Assembly (NCBI RefSeq): GCF_004402785.1
Contig: NZ_SOFP01000047.1
Span: 1-64,000 of the forward strand
Direction: 5' to 3'
DNA: 64,000 nucleotides
DNA from: Cryobacterium algoritolerans
Lineage (GTDB): Bacteria > Actinomycetota > Actinomycetes > Actinomycetales > Microbacteriaceae
This document shows, in pieces, positions 23,044 to 30,707 of this stretch; the stretch's first letter is position 1, and each line of letters starts with the position of its first letter. A program made the translations under genes and the position numbers. Under the pieces are notes generated by a model. It was not told the DNA's origin. It saw nothing but the letters and a program-made list of their open reading frames with translations, and ran no database searches.

Positions 23044-24205
23044 CGACCAGCGCACCCGCGACGGGGTGCTCGCAGCCCTCGTGCGCGTGATCGACCCCGA
23101 GATCCGTCGCCCGATCACCGAACTCGACATGATCGCAGGGGTCGAGGTGGACGCCGACGGCCACACCACGGTCGGTCTCCGGCTGACCATCGCCGGCTGC
23201 CCGGCCGCGCGCCAGATCGAACGCGATGTGCGTGAGGCGGCCGAGTCCGTGGCCGGTACCGGCCGGGTGAGCGTGGACGTGACCGTGATGACCCGCGAGC
23301 AGCGCCGCGCCATGACCGAGAAGCTCCGCGGCGGCAAGGGCGCTCGCACCAGCCAATTCGGGCCGGACTCCCTGACCCGGGTCTACGCCATCACCAGCGG
23401 CAAGGGCGGCGTCGGCAAGTCCACGATCACGGCGAACCTCGCCGTCGCCCTCGCCGCCCGGGGGCTCCGGGTCGGCATCGTCGACGCGGATGTCTACGGC
23501 TTCTCCATCCCCGGCCTGCTCGGCCTCATCGGGCCGCCGGCTCCCGGCAGCGACAAGGGAACCGCGGTGAAGCCGACCCAGGTCGGCGACATGATCCTGC
23601 CGCCGATCGCCTTCGACGTGAAGGTCATCTCGATCGGCATGTTCGTCGACGACTCCTCCGTGGCCGTCGCCTGGCGCGGCCCGATGCTGCACCGCACCAT
23701 CAACCAGTTCCTCACCGAGGTCTACTTCGGTGACCTCGACATCCTGCTGCTCGACCTGCCGCCGGGCACCGGTGACGTGGCCATCTCGGTCGGCCAGCTG
23801 CTCCCCCAGGCCGACGTCATTGTCGTCACCACGCCGCAGCCTGCCGCCGCCGACATCGCGGAGCGCAGCGGCGTGGTGGCCAGGCAGACCGGGCAGACGA
23901 TCTACGGCGTGATCGAGAACATGGCCGGGATCGTGCAGGCCGACGGCAGCGTCCTCGACATCTTCGGCTCCGGCGGCGGCGCCGAGGTCGCCCGACGGCT
24001 CGGCCACGGCCAGGAGACCCCCGTGCCGTTGCTCGCCCAGGTTCCGCTGAGCGTACCGCTGCGCAGCGGCGGGGACTCGGGGCTGCCGGTCGTGCTGGGA
24101 GACCCCCTCGACCCGGCGGCCATCGCCATCCAGGCCGTCGCCGACCGGCTCGCCACCCGCGCCCGCGGGCTGTCCGGTCGCAGCCTGGGCATTTCGCCGA
24201 GGTAG
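23036..24205 (+). CDS. mrp: Mrp/NBP35-family iron-sulfur cluster carrier ATPase
   Basis: 389 residues. An N-terminal MIP18/DUF59 domain (about 8-90, with DPEIRRPITELDMI and AGCPAAR) precedes a deviant Walker A SGKGGVGKST (121-130), DADVYGFS and DLPPGTGD. It binds and hands over Fe-S clusters. The usual CxxC in the GVIENM segment is missing (ENMAGIVQADGS follows), as in several actinobacterial relatives, so cluster binding must differ from the canonical model. GTG 23036 is chosen for GAGGAG ten bases upstream and the overlap with the DUF1003 stop; in-frame codons further upstream are inside that gene. Confidence 0.92.
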   Translation: MSDDQRTRDGVLAALVRVIDPEIRRPITELDMIAGVEVDADGHTTVGLRLTIAGCPAARQIERDVREAAESVAGTGRVSVDVTVMTREQRRAMTEKLRGGKGARTSQFGPDSLTRVYAITSGKGGVGKSTITANLAVALAARGLRVGIVDADVYGFSIPGLLGLIGPPAPGSDKGTAVKPTQVGDMILPPIAFDVKVISIGMFVDDSSVAVAWRGPMLHRTINQFLTEVYFGDLDILLLDLPPGTGDVAISVGQLLPQADVIVVTTPQPAAADIAERSGVVARQTGQTIYGVIENMAGIVQADGSVLDIFGSGGGAEVARRLGHGQETPVPLLAQVPLSVPLRSGGDSGLPVVLGDPLDPAAIAIQAVADRLATRARGLSGRSLGISPR

Positions 24206-24210
24206 CCCCC

Positions 24211-25011
24211 GTGCGTGCGCGCCGCCCGGACTGGTCCACCCGGCTGCCGGTGGCGCTGCTGCTCGCGGGCATCCTCGCCGGCACGACCGGCTGTGCGAGC
24301 ACACCGGACCACCCCGGCATCCCTGCCACGAGCGGGACCCCGGTTGCCCCCACGGGCGCCGACGGCCTGCCGCACGGTGTGAGCGTCCGGATCTACCAGA
24401 CCAGGTTCGACTATGCGGACCGGGTGCTCGAGCTCAGCGTCACCAACGCCGGCCCGGCGCCGGTGGACACGCTTACCCTCGCCTGGGCCGTGCCGGGCAC
24501 CGACTCAGCCAACGTCCCGGCCACCGCGACGGTGCCGGCGCTGGACGACACCGGCGCCCTCGACCGGATCGAGGGAGAGGACTGCCTGGCCGGCGCACTG
24601 CGGCAGGTCCTCCGCATCGACGTGGCCCCGAAGCTTCGAGTCGACGGCGCCGGGCCGGTCTCCACCGCCTGGCTCGACCTCACGCTGACCCCGACCGGCG
24701 GGCCAGGCGTCGCCACCATCGACCAGGCGGGTTCGACGCCACTCCTCGCCTCGGCCACCGGGCTCGACTGGCCGGTCGGGCTGACCCTGGATGCGACCAC
24801 GCCGCCGACCCGGATCTCGCTCGGCCTGCGCCCGGCCCGCTGCGACCCGCACGCCATCGCCGAGGACAAACGCGGAACCGTGTTCCCGCTCACGGTGCGC
24901 GTCACGGTGGGGCCGGGCTCCCCCGAACGCGCAGGCGACTGGGACCTGGCCGTCGACGACGCACTTCGCGCCCGGCTCTACACCTGGATTGCCGACCGCT
25001 GCGGCTACTGA
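24211..25011 (+). CDS. Putative secreted lipoprotein, function unknown
   Basis: 266 residues from GTG 24211, five bases after the mrp stop. Positive N-terminus, hydrophobic core (about 12-23) and a probable lipobox ending at Cys28 (GTTGC), then a Pro/Thr/Gly-rich linker. The mature part looks all-beta with two Cys (in EGEDCLAG and ARCDP) and a third near the C-terminus (DRCGY). I do not recognise a family. Probably co-transcribed with mrp. Confidence 0.7.
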   Translation: MRARRPDWSTRLPVALLLAGILAGTTGCASTPDHPGIPATSGTPVAPTGADGLPHGVSVRIYQTRFDYADRVLELSVTNAGPAPVDTLTLAWAVPGTDSANVPATATVPALDDTGALDRIEGEDCLAGALRQVLRIDVAPKLRVDGAGPVSTAWLDLTLTPTGGPGVATIDQAGSTPLLASATGLDWPVGLTLDATTPPTRISLGLRPARCDPHAIAEDKRGTVFPLTVRVTVGPGSPERAGDWDLAVDDALRARLYTWIADRCGY

Positions 25012-25129
25012 AGCGGTCGGCCCAGACCGGCCGGATGCCGGCCTCCCCCGCTGTCCCCGTCGCTCATCGCCGCCGCCCACCGCCGTCGGGTGCTGCTCCT
25101 GGCCCGGGTTCTGACGGGCCTTCGGGGCG

Positions 25130-25993
25130 TTAGGCCTTCGGGGGTTTCGGCGGCGGGTTCAACTTTGGTTTCCCGTCGACGACGGCGAGCGCCGCCGCAT
25201 AGTCGGGCACCGGACGGTTCAGTTCCCGCGGCGGCCGCTCATAGTCGGACCCGGTCGGTCGGTGCGGGATCTTCACGGCCGCCGGCTCGCTGTGCTCGTA
25301 GGGAACGATCGACAAGAGGTGGCTGATCATGTTCAGGCGCGCGGCGCGCTTGTCGTCGCTCTCGACCACCCACCACGGCGCCTCCGGGATATCGGTGTGC
25401 ACGAACATCTCGTCCTTCGCCTTGGAGTAGTCGACCCACTTCGTGATCGACAGCAGGTCGGTCTCTGAGAGCTTCCAGCGACGCATCGGGTCGTTCTGCC
25501 TGGATCGGAACCGCGCCTCCTGTTCGTGATCTGACACCGAGAACCAGTACTTGACGAGGAGGATGCCGTCTTCGACCAGCATCCGCTCGAAGAGGGGAGC
25601 CTGGTGCAGGAATCGGCGGTACTCGTCAGGAGTGCAATATCCCATCACCCGCTCGACCCCCGCGCGGTTGTACCAGGAGCGGTCCATCAGCACGATCTCA
25701 CCGGTGGACGGCAGGTGCTCCACGTAGCGCTGGAAGTACCATTGGCCGCGTTCCCGCTCGGTCGGCACCGGCAGGGCCACGATCCGGGCGCTGCGCGGGT
25801 TGAGGTACTCGGTGACCCGTTTGATGGCCGAGCCCTTGCCTGCCGCGTCCCGGCCCTCGAAGATCACGACGATGCGGGCCCCTGATTCCTTCACCCACTG
25901 CTGCATCGACACCAGGTCGGTCTGCAGCCGGCGAAGCTCGGCCTCGTAGAGCGCCTTGTTCATCCGTTTGACCTTGACGGGTTTGTTCGACAT
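25130..25993 (-). CDS. ppk2: Polyphosphate kinase 2 (PPK2)
   Basis: 287 residues. Transfers phosphate between polyphosphate and nucleotides. P-loop GRDAAGKGSAIKR (about 47-59), Walker B MDRSWYNRAGVERVMGYC (D104 with the following lid Arg residues), and KYWFSVSDHEQEARF. It is a single-domain class I-type enzyme. ATG 25993 (MSNKPVKVKRMNKALY) is chosen because AGGGAAGG lies about six bases upstream; two in-frame ATGs further up (26011, 26143) lack this and would add a basic, non-family extension. The C-terminus is Pro/Lys-rich. About 118 bases without a gene separate it from the convergent lipoprotein gene. Confidence 0.92.
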   Translation of the reverse strand: MSNKPVKVKRMNKALYEAELRRLQTDLVSMQQWVKESGARIVVIFEGRDAAGKGSAIKRVTEYLNPRSARIVALPVPTERERGQWYFQRYVEHLPSTGEIVLMDRSWYNRAGVERVMGYCTPDEYRRFLHQAPLFERMLVEDGILLVKYWFSVSDHEQEARFRSRQNDPMRRWKLSETDLLSITKWVDYSKAKDEMFVHTDIPEAPWWVVESDDKRAARLNMISHLLSIVPYEHSEPAAVKIPHRPTGSDYERPPRELNRPVPDYAAALAVVDGKPKLNPPPKPPKA

Positions 25994-26158
25994 GAGCACC
26001 TTCCCTGGCATCAGCGTAGCGCCCCGGGATTTCGCCGCGCGGGAGGTTCGTGCCTGCGGCCGGGCGTCCCCGGCCCGGGGTTTCCTCCCACGCAACCCCT
26101 TTCCAGTTCTGAGCCGCCTGTCTATCCTGTTCCGAATAGTCACTCGTGCGGGAGCCAG

Positions 26159-26926
26159 ATGTCACAGGATCGCCAGACCCTCATCTCCTCCGTGCAGCGC
26201 GCCCTGAAACTGGTGGACATCGTCGCCACGGCCGCCCGGCCGCTGCCGGTCAAGGCCATCGCTAACGCCGCGGGGCTGAGCCTGGGCACGGCCTACAACC
26301 TCACCCGCACCCTGGTGCACGAGGGGTACCTGGCCGCCGAGCCCGACGGGCTGGTGCTCGGTCATCGTTTCCCGAGCCTGCGCGGCAGCGAGCACGCCGG
26401 GGTCTTCCTCGCCATGGTGCGGCAGACCCTGCGGCGCGTCGCGGAGGAGCAGGAGGCGACGGCGTACCTGGCCCGGTTCAGCGGCGGCGACGTGCGGCTG
26501 ATCGATATCGTCGACCAGGCCGGGGTTCCTCGCCCGGAACTCTGGTCCGGGCTGGCCGACGGCGCGCATGCCACCGCCCTTGGTAAGCAGATCCTGGCCC
26601 AGCTGAGCCGGGAGCAGCGGGCCGAGTACCTCACCCGGCATCCGCAGGTCCGGTTCACCCCGCGGATGACCACCAGCCGACGCGCCGTGCTCAACCATCT
26701 TCAGCGCGGGGCTGAATCCACCGTGGACCGGGAAGCCTACCGGCTCGGGCATTCCTGCGTCGCCGTTCCGGTGCGGGCGCCCGGCGTGATCGCGGCCCTG
26801 GCCGTCACCGTCCCCGGTGATCGCCTCGACTCCGGACTGGATGCGATCACCCACCGACTCAGGAAGGCCGCGAGCACCCTCGCGCACCAGCTCGGCGCCG
26901 AAACCCGGACCACGTTCACCATCTGA
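26159..26926 (+). CDS. IclR-family transcriptional regulator
   Basis: 255 residues. N-terminal winged helix-turn-helix (about 8-70: SVQRALKLVDIVATAARPLPVKAIANAAGLSLGTAYNLTRTL) and an IclR effector-binding domain (about 80-245) with DGAHATALGKQILA and SCVAVPVRAP. The target is unknown: the flanking genes (PPK2, tatB) are not typical IclR targets and no catabolic genes are nearby. Start ATG 26159 follows GGGAGC about four bases upstream. Confidence 0.9.
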   Translation: MSQDRQTLISSVQRALKLVDIVATAARPLPVKAIANAAGLSLGTAYNLTRTLVHEGYLAAEPDGLVLGHRFPSLRGSEHAGVFLAMVRQTLRRVAEEQEATAYLARFSGGDVRLIDIVDQAGVPRPELWSGLADGAHATALGKQILAQLSREQRAEYLTRHPQVRFTPRMTTSRRAVLNHLQRGAESTVDREAYRLGHSCVAVPVRAPGVIAALAVTVPGDRLDSGLDAITHRLRKAASTLAHQLGAETRTTFTI

Positions 26927-26966
26927 GACCCGCCCTCAGCCCGCGCCGGCCGCTGCCGGCCACCGG

Positions 26967-27359
26967 TCAGGTGGCTTCGGAGTCGAACGGGGGCGGCTCG
27001 GCCGCGGCGAGGGCCGCCTCGCGGGCGCGCTTGCGCTGCAGGTACGCGCCGTCGGGGTTCGGCACGGCCCGGGACACCGTCGCCGACTGCTCCTTCACCG
27101 CGCCGTCGTCGTCGATCAGCGCCTCACGGATGATGCGACGCGGGTCGTACTGGCGCGGGTCGAGTTTCTTCCAGTCGACGTCGTCGAACTCGGGCCCCAT
27201 CTCGTCGCGCATGCGCTCCTTGGCCCCGTTCGCCATGTCGCGCAGTTGTTTCACCAGGCGCGCGAGCTGGGCGGCGTAGTGCGGCAGTTTTTCCGGTCCG
27301 AGCAGGAAGACGGCGACGATCCCGATCAGGAGGATCTTCTCGAACGTCAGACCAAACAT
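26967..27359 (-). CDS. tatB: Sec-independent translocase subunit TatB
   Basis: 130 residues. MFGLTFEKILLIGIVAVFLLGPEKLP is the N-terminal membrane helix, hinge (GPEKLP at 21-26) and start of the amphipathic helix (about 26-60) of TatB, which together with TatC recognises twin-arginine signals. The long C-terminal region is charged and disordered. ATG 27359 is fixed by the family start; TATTCT lies exactly six bases upstream, predicting a leaderless mRNA. tatA and tatC are not in the window. Confidence 0.9.
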   Translation of the reverse strand: MFGLTFEKILLIGIVAVFLLGPEKLPHYAAQLARLVKQLRDMANGAKERMRDEMGPEFDDVDWKKLDPRQYDPRRIIREALIDDDGAVKEQSATVSRAVPNPDGAYLQRKRAREAALAAAEPPPFDSEAT

Positions 27360-27365
27360 TCCCTC

Positions 27366-27371
27366 AGAATA
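27366..27371 (-). promoter_or_regulatory. Predicted -10 element (TATTCT) of a leaderless tatB mRNA
   Basis: Minus-strand TATTCT, GAGGGA, then ATG 27359. The GAGGGA touches the start codon and is too close to serve as a ribosome binding site. Confidence 0.5.
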
Positions 27372-27412
27372 ACCCCCGGCGAGGCTTCCCCCGACCAGAG
27401 CGGCCCCGCCCC

Positions 27413-27418
27413 TAGGCT
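27413..27418 (+). promoter_or_regulatory. Predicted -10 element (TAGGCT) of the O-methyltransferase gene
   Basis: Start of transcription would be near 27425, giving a leader of about 21 bases with GGAG (27436-27439) six bases before TTG 27446. No clear -35 element. Confidence 0.35.
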
Positions 27419-27445
27419 GGACCCAATCACCCACTGGAGTTGCGC

Positions 27446-28078
27446 TTGTCTGACAAAGATCTGAACTGGAAGTTCTCCGACGATTCCGTCGTCGAGTCCG
27501 ACGCCGTGGCCAGGGCCAGGCAGCAGTCCCTCGAACTGGGAATCGACGCGATCTCCCCCGCCGTCGGCGCGCAGTCGGCCGTGATCGCCGCCGCGACCGG
27601 GGCCCGCAGCATCCTCGAGGTCGGTACCGGGGCCGGCGTCTCCGGAATCTGGCTGCTCACCGGTGCGCCGGGCGCCACGCTCACTTCGATCGACACCGAG
27701 GTCGACCACCAGCAGCACGCGCGGGCCAGCTTCGCCGAGGCCGGCATCCGCTCGAACCGGGTGCGCCTGATCACGGGCAAGGCCGCCGAGGTGCTGCCCC
27801 GGATGAACGAGAATTCCTACGACATCGTCTTCGTCGACGCCGACCCTCACTCGGTGATCGAATACGTTGAGCACGGCCTGCGCCTGGCCCGCCCGGGCGG
27901 AACGGTGCTCGTCGCCCACGCCCTCTGGCGAGGGCGCGTGGCCAACCCTGCTCAGCGAGACGACGTGGCCACCGGCTTCCGCACCCTCCTGGCCGAGATC
28001 GCCGGTTCCACCGCGGTGATCAGCGCCCTCTCGCCCGTTGGCGACGGCCTGCTCCAGATCACCAAGATCCGCGCCTGA
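27446..28078 (+). CDS. SAM-dependent O-methyltransferase (class I, catechol-type family)
   Basis: 210 residues. Motif I LEVGTGAGVSGIWL, SIDTEVDHQQ and IVFVDADPHSV show the methyltransferase_3 (CaffeoylCoA/catechol O-methyltransferase-like) fold. Substrate unknown. TTG 27446 (SDKDLNWKF) is chosen because GGAG lies six bases upstream; the earlier TTG at 27440 touches that site. Divergent from tatB with 86 bases between; mycobacteria have a similar gene in the tatB neighbourhood. Terminator hairpins follow the stop. Confidence 0.88.
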   Translation: MSDKDLNWKFSDDSVVESDAVARARQQSLELGIDAISPAVGAQSAVIAAATGARSILEVGTGAGVSGIWLLTGAPGATLTSIDTEVDHQQHARASFAEAGIRSNRVRLITGKAAEVLPRMNENSYDIVFVDADPHSVIEYVEHGLRLARPGGTVLVAHALWRGRVANPAQRDDVATGFRTLLAEIAGSTAVISALSPVGDGLLQITKIRA

Positions 28079-28080
28079 CC

Positions 28081-28104
28081 TGCCCGGACGGGCACGTCCG
28101 GGCA
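28081..28104 (+). terminator. Hairpin after the O-methyltransferase gene
   Basis: TGCCCGGAC (28081-28089) pairs perfectly with GTCCGGGCA (28096-28104), loop GGGCAC. It starts two bases after the stop codon. Plus-strand product lacks a U run, so intrinsic termination would be weak. Confidence 0.55.
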
Positions 28105-28105
28105 C

Positions 28106-28142
28106 AAAAAAATCGGCCGCGCAGCAGTGCTGCGCGGCCGAT
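28106..28142 (-). terminator. Rho-independent terminator of the DUF3117 gene
   Basis: Arms 28112-28125 and 28129-28142 (ATCGGCCGCGCAGC and complement) form about 14 bp with a tight loop. On the minus strand the hairpin is followed by seven U (28106-28112). The DUF3117 stop is eight bases upstream. Confidence 0.85.
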
Positions 28143-28150
28143 CGATAAAA

Positions 28151-28327
28151 CTATACGGTCGGCTGGACTACGCCGGCGAGCGCATCGTGGAGCTCTTTGG
28201 CCTCGGCGTCGTTCACAGAGACGACAAGTCGGCCTCCACCCTCGAGCGGAACACGCACGATGATGAGGCGCCCCTCCTTTACAGCCTCCATTGGCCCGTC
28301 TCCGGTCCGTGGCTTCATGGCCGCCAT
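28151..28327 (-). CDS. DUF3117 family small protein
   Basis: 58 residues, MAAMKPRTGDGPMEAVKEGRL at the start and a compact beta-rich body (IIVRVPLEGGGRLVVSV). This is the actinobacterial DUF3117 family, very conserved and of unknown function. ATG 28327 is chosen on the family start and on AAGGGGAG four bases upstream; the in-frame ATG 28342 adds five unsupported residues. It has its own strong terminator, so it may be a highly expressed monocistronic gene. Confidence 0.92.
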   Translation of the reverse strand: MAAMKPRTGDGPMEAVKEGRLIIVRVPLEGGGRLVVSVNDAEAKELHDALAGVVQPTV

Positions 28328-28390
28328 GAACTCCCCTTCCATTCATTCGTCTGAACTTCCATTATCGACCATTACCGCCCCAGACAGTAA

Positions 28391-29620
28391 TTAGGGGGGT
28401 GTCCAGTCCGCTCCGTCGACCCCCCAGCAGAGCAGGAGCCAGCCAATCTGGCCCGCGATGAAGAGCAGCACGACCGCCGCCCGGTAGATCGGGTTCTTCG
28501 GTATGGCGACGGCGCCGAGCAGGGGGAACAGCGGCATCAGCAACCGGAAGGTGCTCGACTGCGGGAAGAACACCGCGAGCAGGTACAGTCCGTAGGCGGC
28601 CAGCCAGAACCGCAGGTCGACGCCCAGCCGGCGCACCGGCGAGACGTACAACAGGGCCGCGAAGCCGAGGACCAGGGCGGAGACGATCACGATGCCCAGC
28701 GGCATCCCCAGCCACCACACGCCGCTCTGGAACCACGCGGTGAACGGCACCAGCTCCTGGTAGCCGATGTAGGCCGACCGCCAGGCCAGCTCGGTGTCGG
28801 TGTACGCCGTCATCGACCCCGTCGCCGCCCAGGCGATGAGGGGCCAGGCCAGGCCGCAGGCCGCGCTGAACCCTGCAACGGATGCCGCGACCACCCGCTC
28901 CCGGATCGGGAACGGGTCTCCTGCCCTGCTCAGCCAGCGCTGCAGCAGGTGCAAGCCCATGGCCAGTGCGAAGGCGAGCCCGCTCGGCCGGGTGAACGCC
29001 ATCACGAGGATCACCGGGAAGAGCAGCACGTACCGCCGCTCGAGGAGCAGCAGCAGGGCGAGAGTGAGGAAGAACAGGTACATCGACTCGGCGTAGCCGA
29101 ACTGCAGGATCGGGGACAGCGGCGCGACGCAGAACAGCACGGCGGCGAACAGGGCCGTCGGCTCGCCGAGCACCCGCAGCATCAGCCGGTAGAACAACAG
29201 GGCGCTGCCGAGGCTGAAGGCAAGCGAGACCAGTACCGCCATCGGCGCCCACGGCTGGTCGAGCACAATCATCAGCAGGCGCACCACGGCCGGGTAGCCC
29301 GGCATGAACGCCCACGCGTTCTCCGCGACGTGACCGTCGACGGTGACCGGGAGCACGGACGGGTAGCCGGCCACGGCGACGATGTTGTACCAGCGTCCGT
29401 CCCAGATGTTTGCGAAGTCGGCGTAGCCGGGGCTCGCGGCGGTCCAGGGGTTCGCACCCTGGGCCCGGGCGAGCAGCAGCACGAGCGTCGTGGTCACGAT
29501 CCGGGAGGCCGCCCAGATCGCCGCTACCCCGGCCCACCAGGGCGCCGGACGGAACCGGGCCGTCAGGCGGCCTGGCCGGGCCGGGGCGCCGGGGTTCAGC
29601 CGGCGGATGCGGTCAGCCAC
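28391..29620 (-). CDS. Polytopic membrane glycosyltransferase-like protein (PIG-V/GT-C type)
   Basis: 409 residues with about nine to ten hydrophobic helices. The loop after the first helix contains WDGRWYNIVAVAGYP, the acidic Trp-Asp-x-x-W/H-Y site of PIG-V-like mannosyltransferases of the GT-C class, and FGYAESMYLFF follows. Such enzymes add a sugar from a polyprenyl carrier to a lipid or protein outside the membrane. The acceptor is unknown. It overlaps the end of dapE by 25 bases and is probably co-transcribed with it. Confidence 0.8.
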   Translation of the reverse strand: MADRIRRLNPGAPARPGRLTARFRPAPWWAGVAAIWAASRIVTTTLVLLLARAQGANPWTAASPGYADFANIWDGRWYNIVAVAGYPSVLPVTVDGHVAENAWAFMPGYPAVVRLLMIVLDQPWAPMAVLVSLAFSLGSALLFYRLMLRVLGEPTALFAAVLFCVAPLSPILQFGYAESMYLFFLTLALLLLLERRYVLLFPVILVMAFTRPSGLAFALAMGLHLLQRWLSRAGDPFPIRERVVAASVAGFSAACGLAWPLIAWAATGSMTAYTDTELAWRSAYIGYQELVPFTAWFQSGVWWLGMPLGIVIVSALVLGFAALLYVSPVRRLGVDLRFWLAAYGLYLLAVFFPQSSTFRLLMPLFPLLGAVAIPKNPIYRAAVVLLFIAGQIGWLLLCWGVDGADWTPP

Positions 29621-30690
29621 GAACGGAGTCCGTCCTCACACTCCGTGATCTGGTGCAGGGCGACGCGTTCGTCGTCCGCGTGGGCTTTGAGCGGGTCGCC
29701 GGGGCCATAGTTCACGGCGGGGATTCCGAGCGCGGAGAAGCGCGCGACATCCGTCCAGCCGTACTTGGGGCGTGCCGTTCCGCCGACGGCGACGAGGAAC
29801 TCCTGGGCCAGGACCGCGTCGAGGCCCGGGCGGGCGCCCTCGGCCAGGTCGACGACGGTGATCTCGTAGCCGCCGAACAGTTCGGTGAGGTGCGCGATGG
29901 CTTCGGGGCCCGACCGGCTGGGCGCGAACCGGTAGTTGACGTGCACCATGCACTCGTCGGGGATGATGTTGCCGGCGATGCCGCCGCTGATGCCGACGGC
30001 GTTCAACCCCTCGCGGTAGACCAGGCCCTCGACCTCCACCTCGCGCGCCTGGTAACCGGCCAGCAGGTCGAGGATCGGGGCCACCTTGTGGATGGCGTTG
30101 TCGCCCACCCAACTGCGCGCGGAGTGCGAGCGCAGACCGAAGGTGCGGATTTCGATCCGCACGTTGCCGTTACAGCCGCCTTCGACTTGGCTGTTGGTCG
30201 GTTCGCCGAGGATGGCGAAGTCGCCGACGAACAGGTCGGGGCGGTTGCGGGCGAGCCGGCCGAGGCCGTTGAGGTCGTCGGACACCTCCTCGTGGTCGTA
30301 CCACATCCAGGTCACGTCGACGGCAGGGTCGGTCAGTTCGGCGGCCAGTTTGAGCTGAACCGCCACGCCGGCTTTCATGTCCACCGTGCCGCGGCCCCAG
30401 AGGTAGTCCACCCCGTCGAGGGTTTCGAACCGGGTCGGCAGGTTCCCGTTCAGCGGCACCGTGTCGATATGGCCGGCAATGACCACCCGCTGCGCCCGGC
30501 CGAGGTTCGTGCGGGCCACGACCGTGTCACCGTCGCGGATGATCTCGAGGTGGCCCTGCCCGGCGAGGGCGTGCTCGATGGCGTCGGCCAGCGCCGTCTC
30601 AGTGCCGGACACCGACTCGATGTCGCAGATCGCCCTGGTCAGATCGATCGAGGAGGCGGAGAGGTCCAGGGTCACGAGGTTGAGGGGCAT
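29596..30690 (-). CDS. dapE: Succinyl-diaminopimelate desuccinylase
   Basis: 364 residues. Releases LL-diaminopimelate in the succinylase branch of lysine/peptidoglycan synthesis. M20 metallopeptidase ligands are visible: GHIDTVP (H74, D76), GRGTVDMKAG (D104, the bridging Asp), DHEE (E134/E135), ILGEPTN and the C-terminal His in KAHADDE. Divergent from dapD, the preceding-step gene, with only 17 bases between the two start codons. Minus-strand TAGATT sits exactly six bases before ATG 30690, so the message is probably leaderless. Confidence 0.93.
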   Translation of the reverse strand: MPLNLVTLDLSASSIDLTRAICDIESVSGTETALADAIEHALAGQGHLEIIRDGDTVVARTNLGRAQRVVIAGHIDTVPLNGNLPTRFETLDGVDYLWGRGTVDMKAGVAVQLKLAAELTDPAVDVTWMWYDHEEVSDDLNGLGRLARNRPDLFVGDFAILGEPTNSQVEGGCNGNVRIEIRTFGLRSHSARSWVGDNAIHKVAPILDLLAGYQAREVEVEGLVYREGLNAVGISGGIAGNIIPDECMVHVNYRFAPSRSGPEAIAHLTELFGGYEITVVDLAEGARPGLDAVLAQEFLVAVGGTARPKYGWTDVARFSALGIPAVNYGPGDPLKAHADDERVALHQITECEDGLRSWLTASAG

Positions 30691-30695
30691 CCTAC

Positions 30696-30702
30696 TAATC
30701 TA
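30696..30702. promoter_or_regulatory. Overlapping divergent -10 elements between dapE and dapD
   Basis: Plus-strand TAATCT (30696-30701) is followed by AGAGCC and the dapD ATG at 30708. Minus-strand TAGATT (30702-30697) is followed by AGTAGG and the dapE ATG at 30690. The hexamers share five base pairs. Both spacings put transcription start exactly on the A of the start codon. Predicted bidirectional, doubly leaderless promoter. Confidence 0.6.
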
Positions 30703-30707
30703 GAGCC

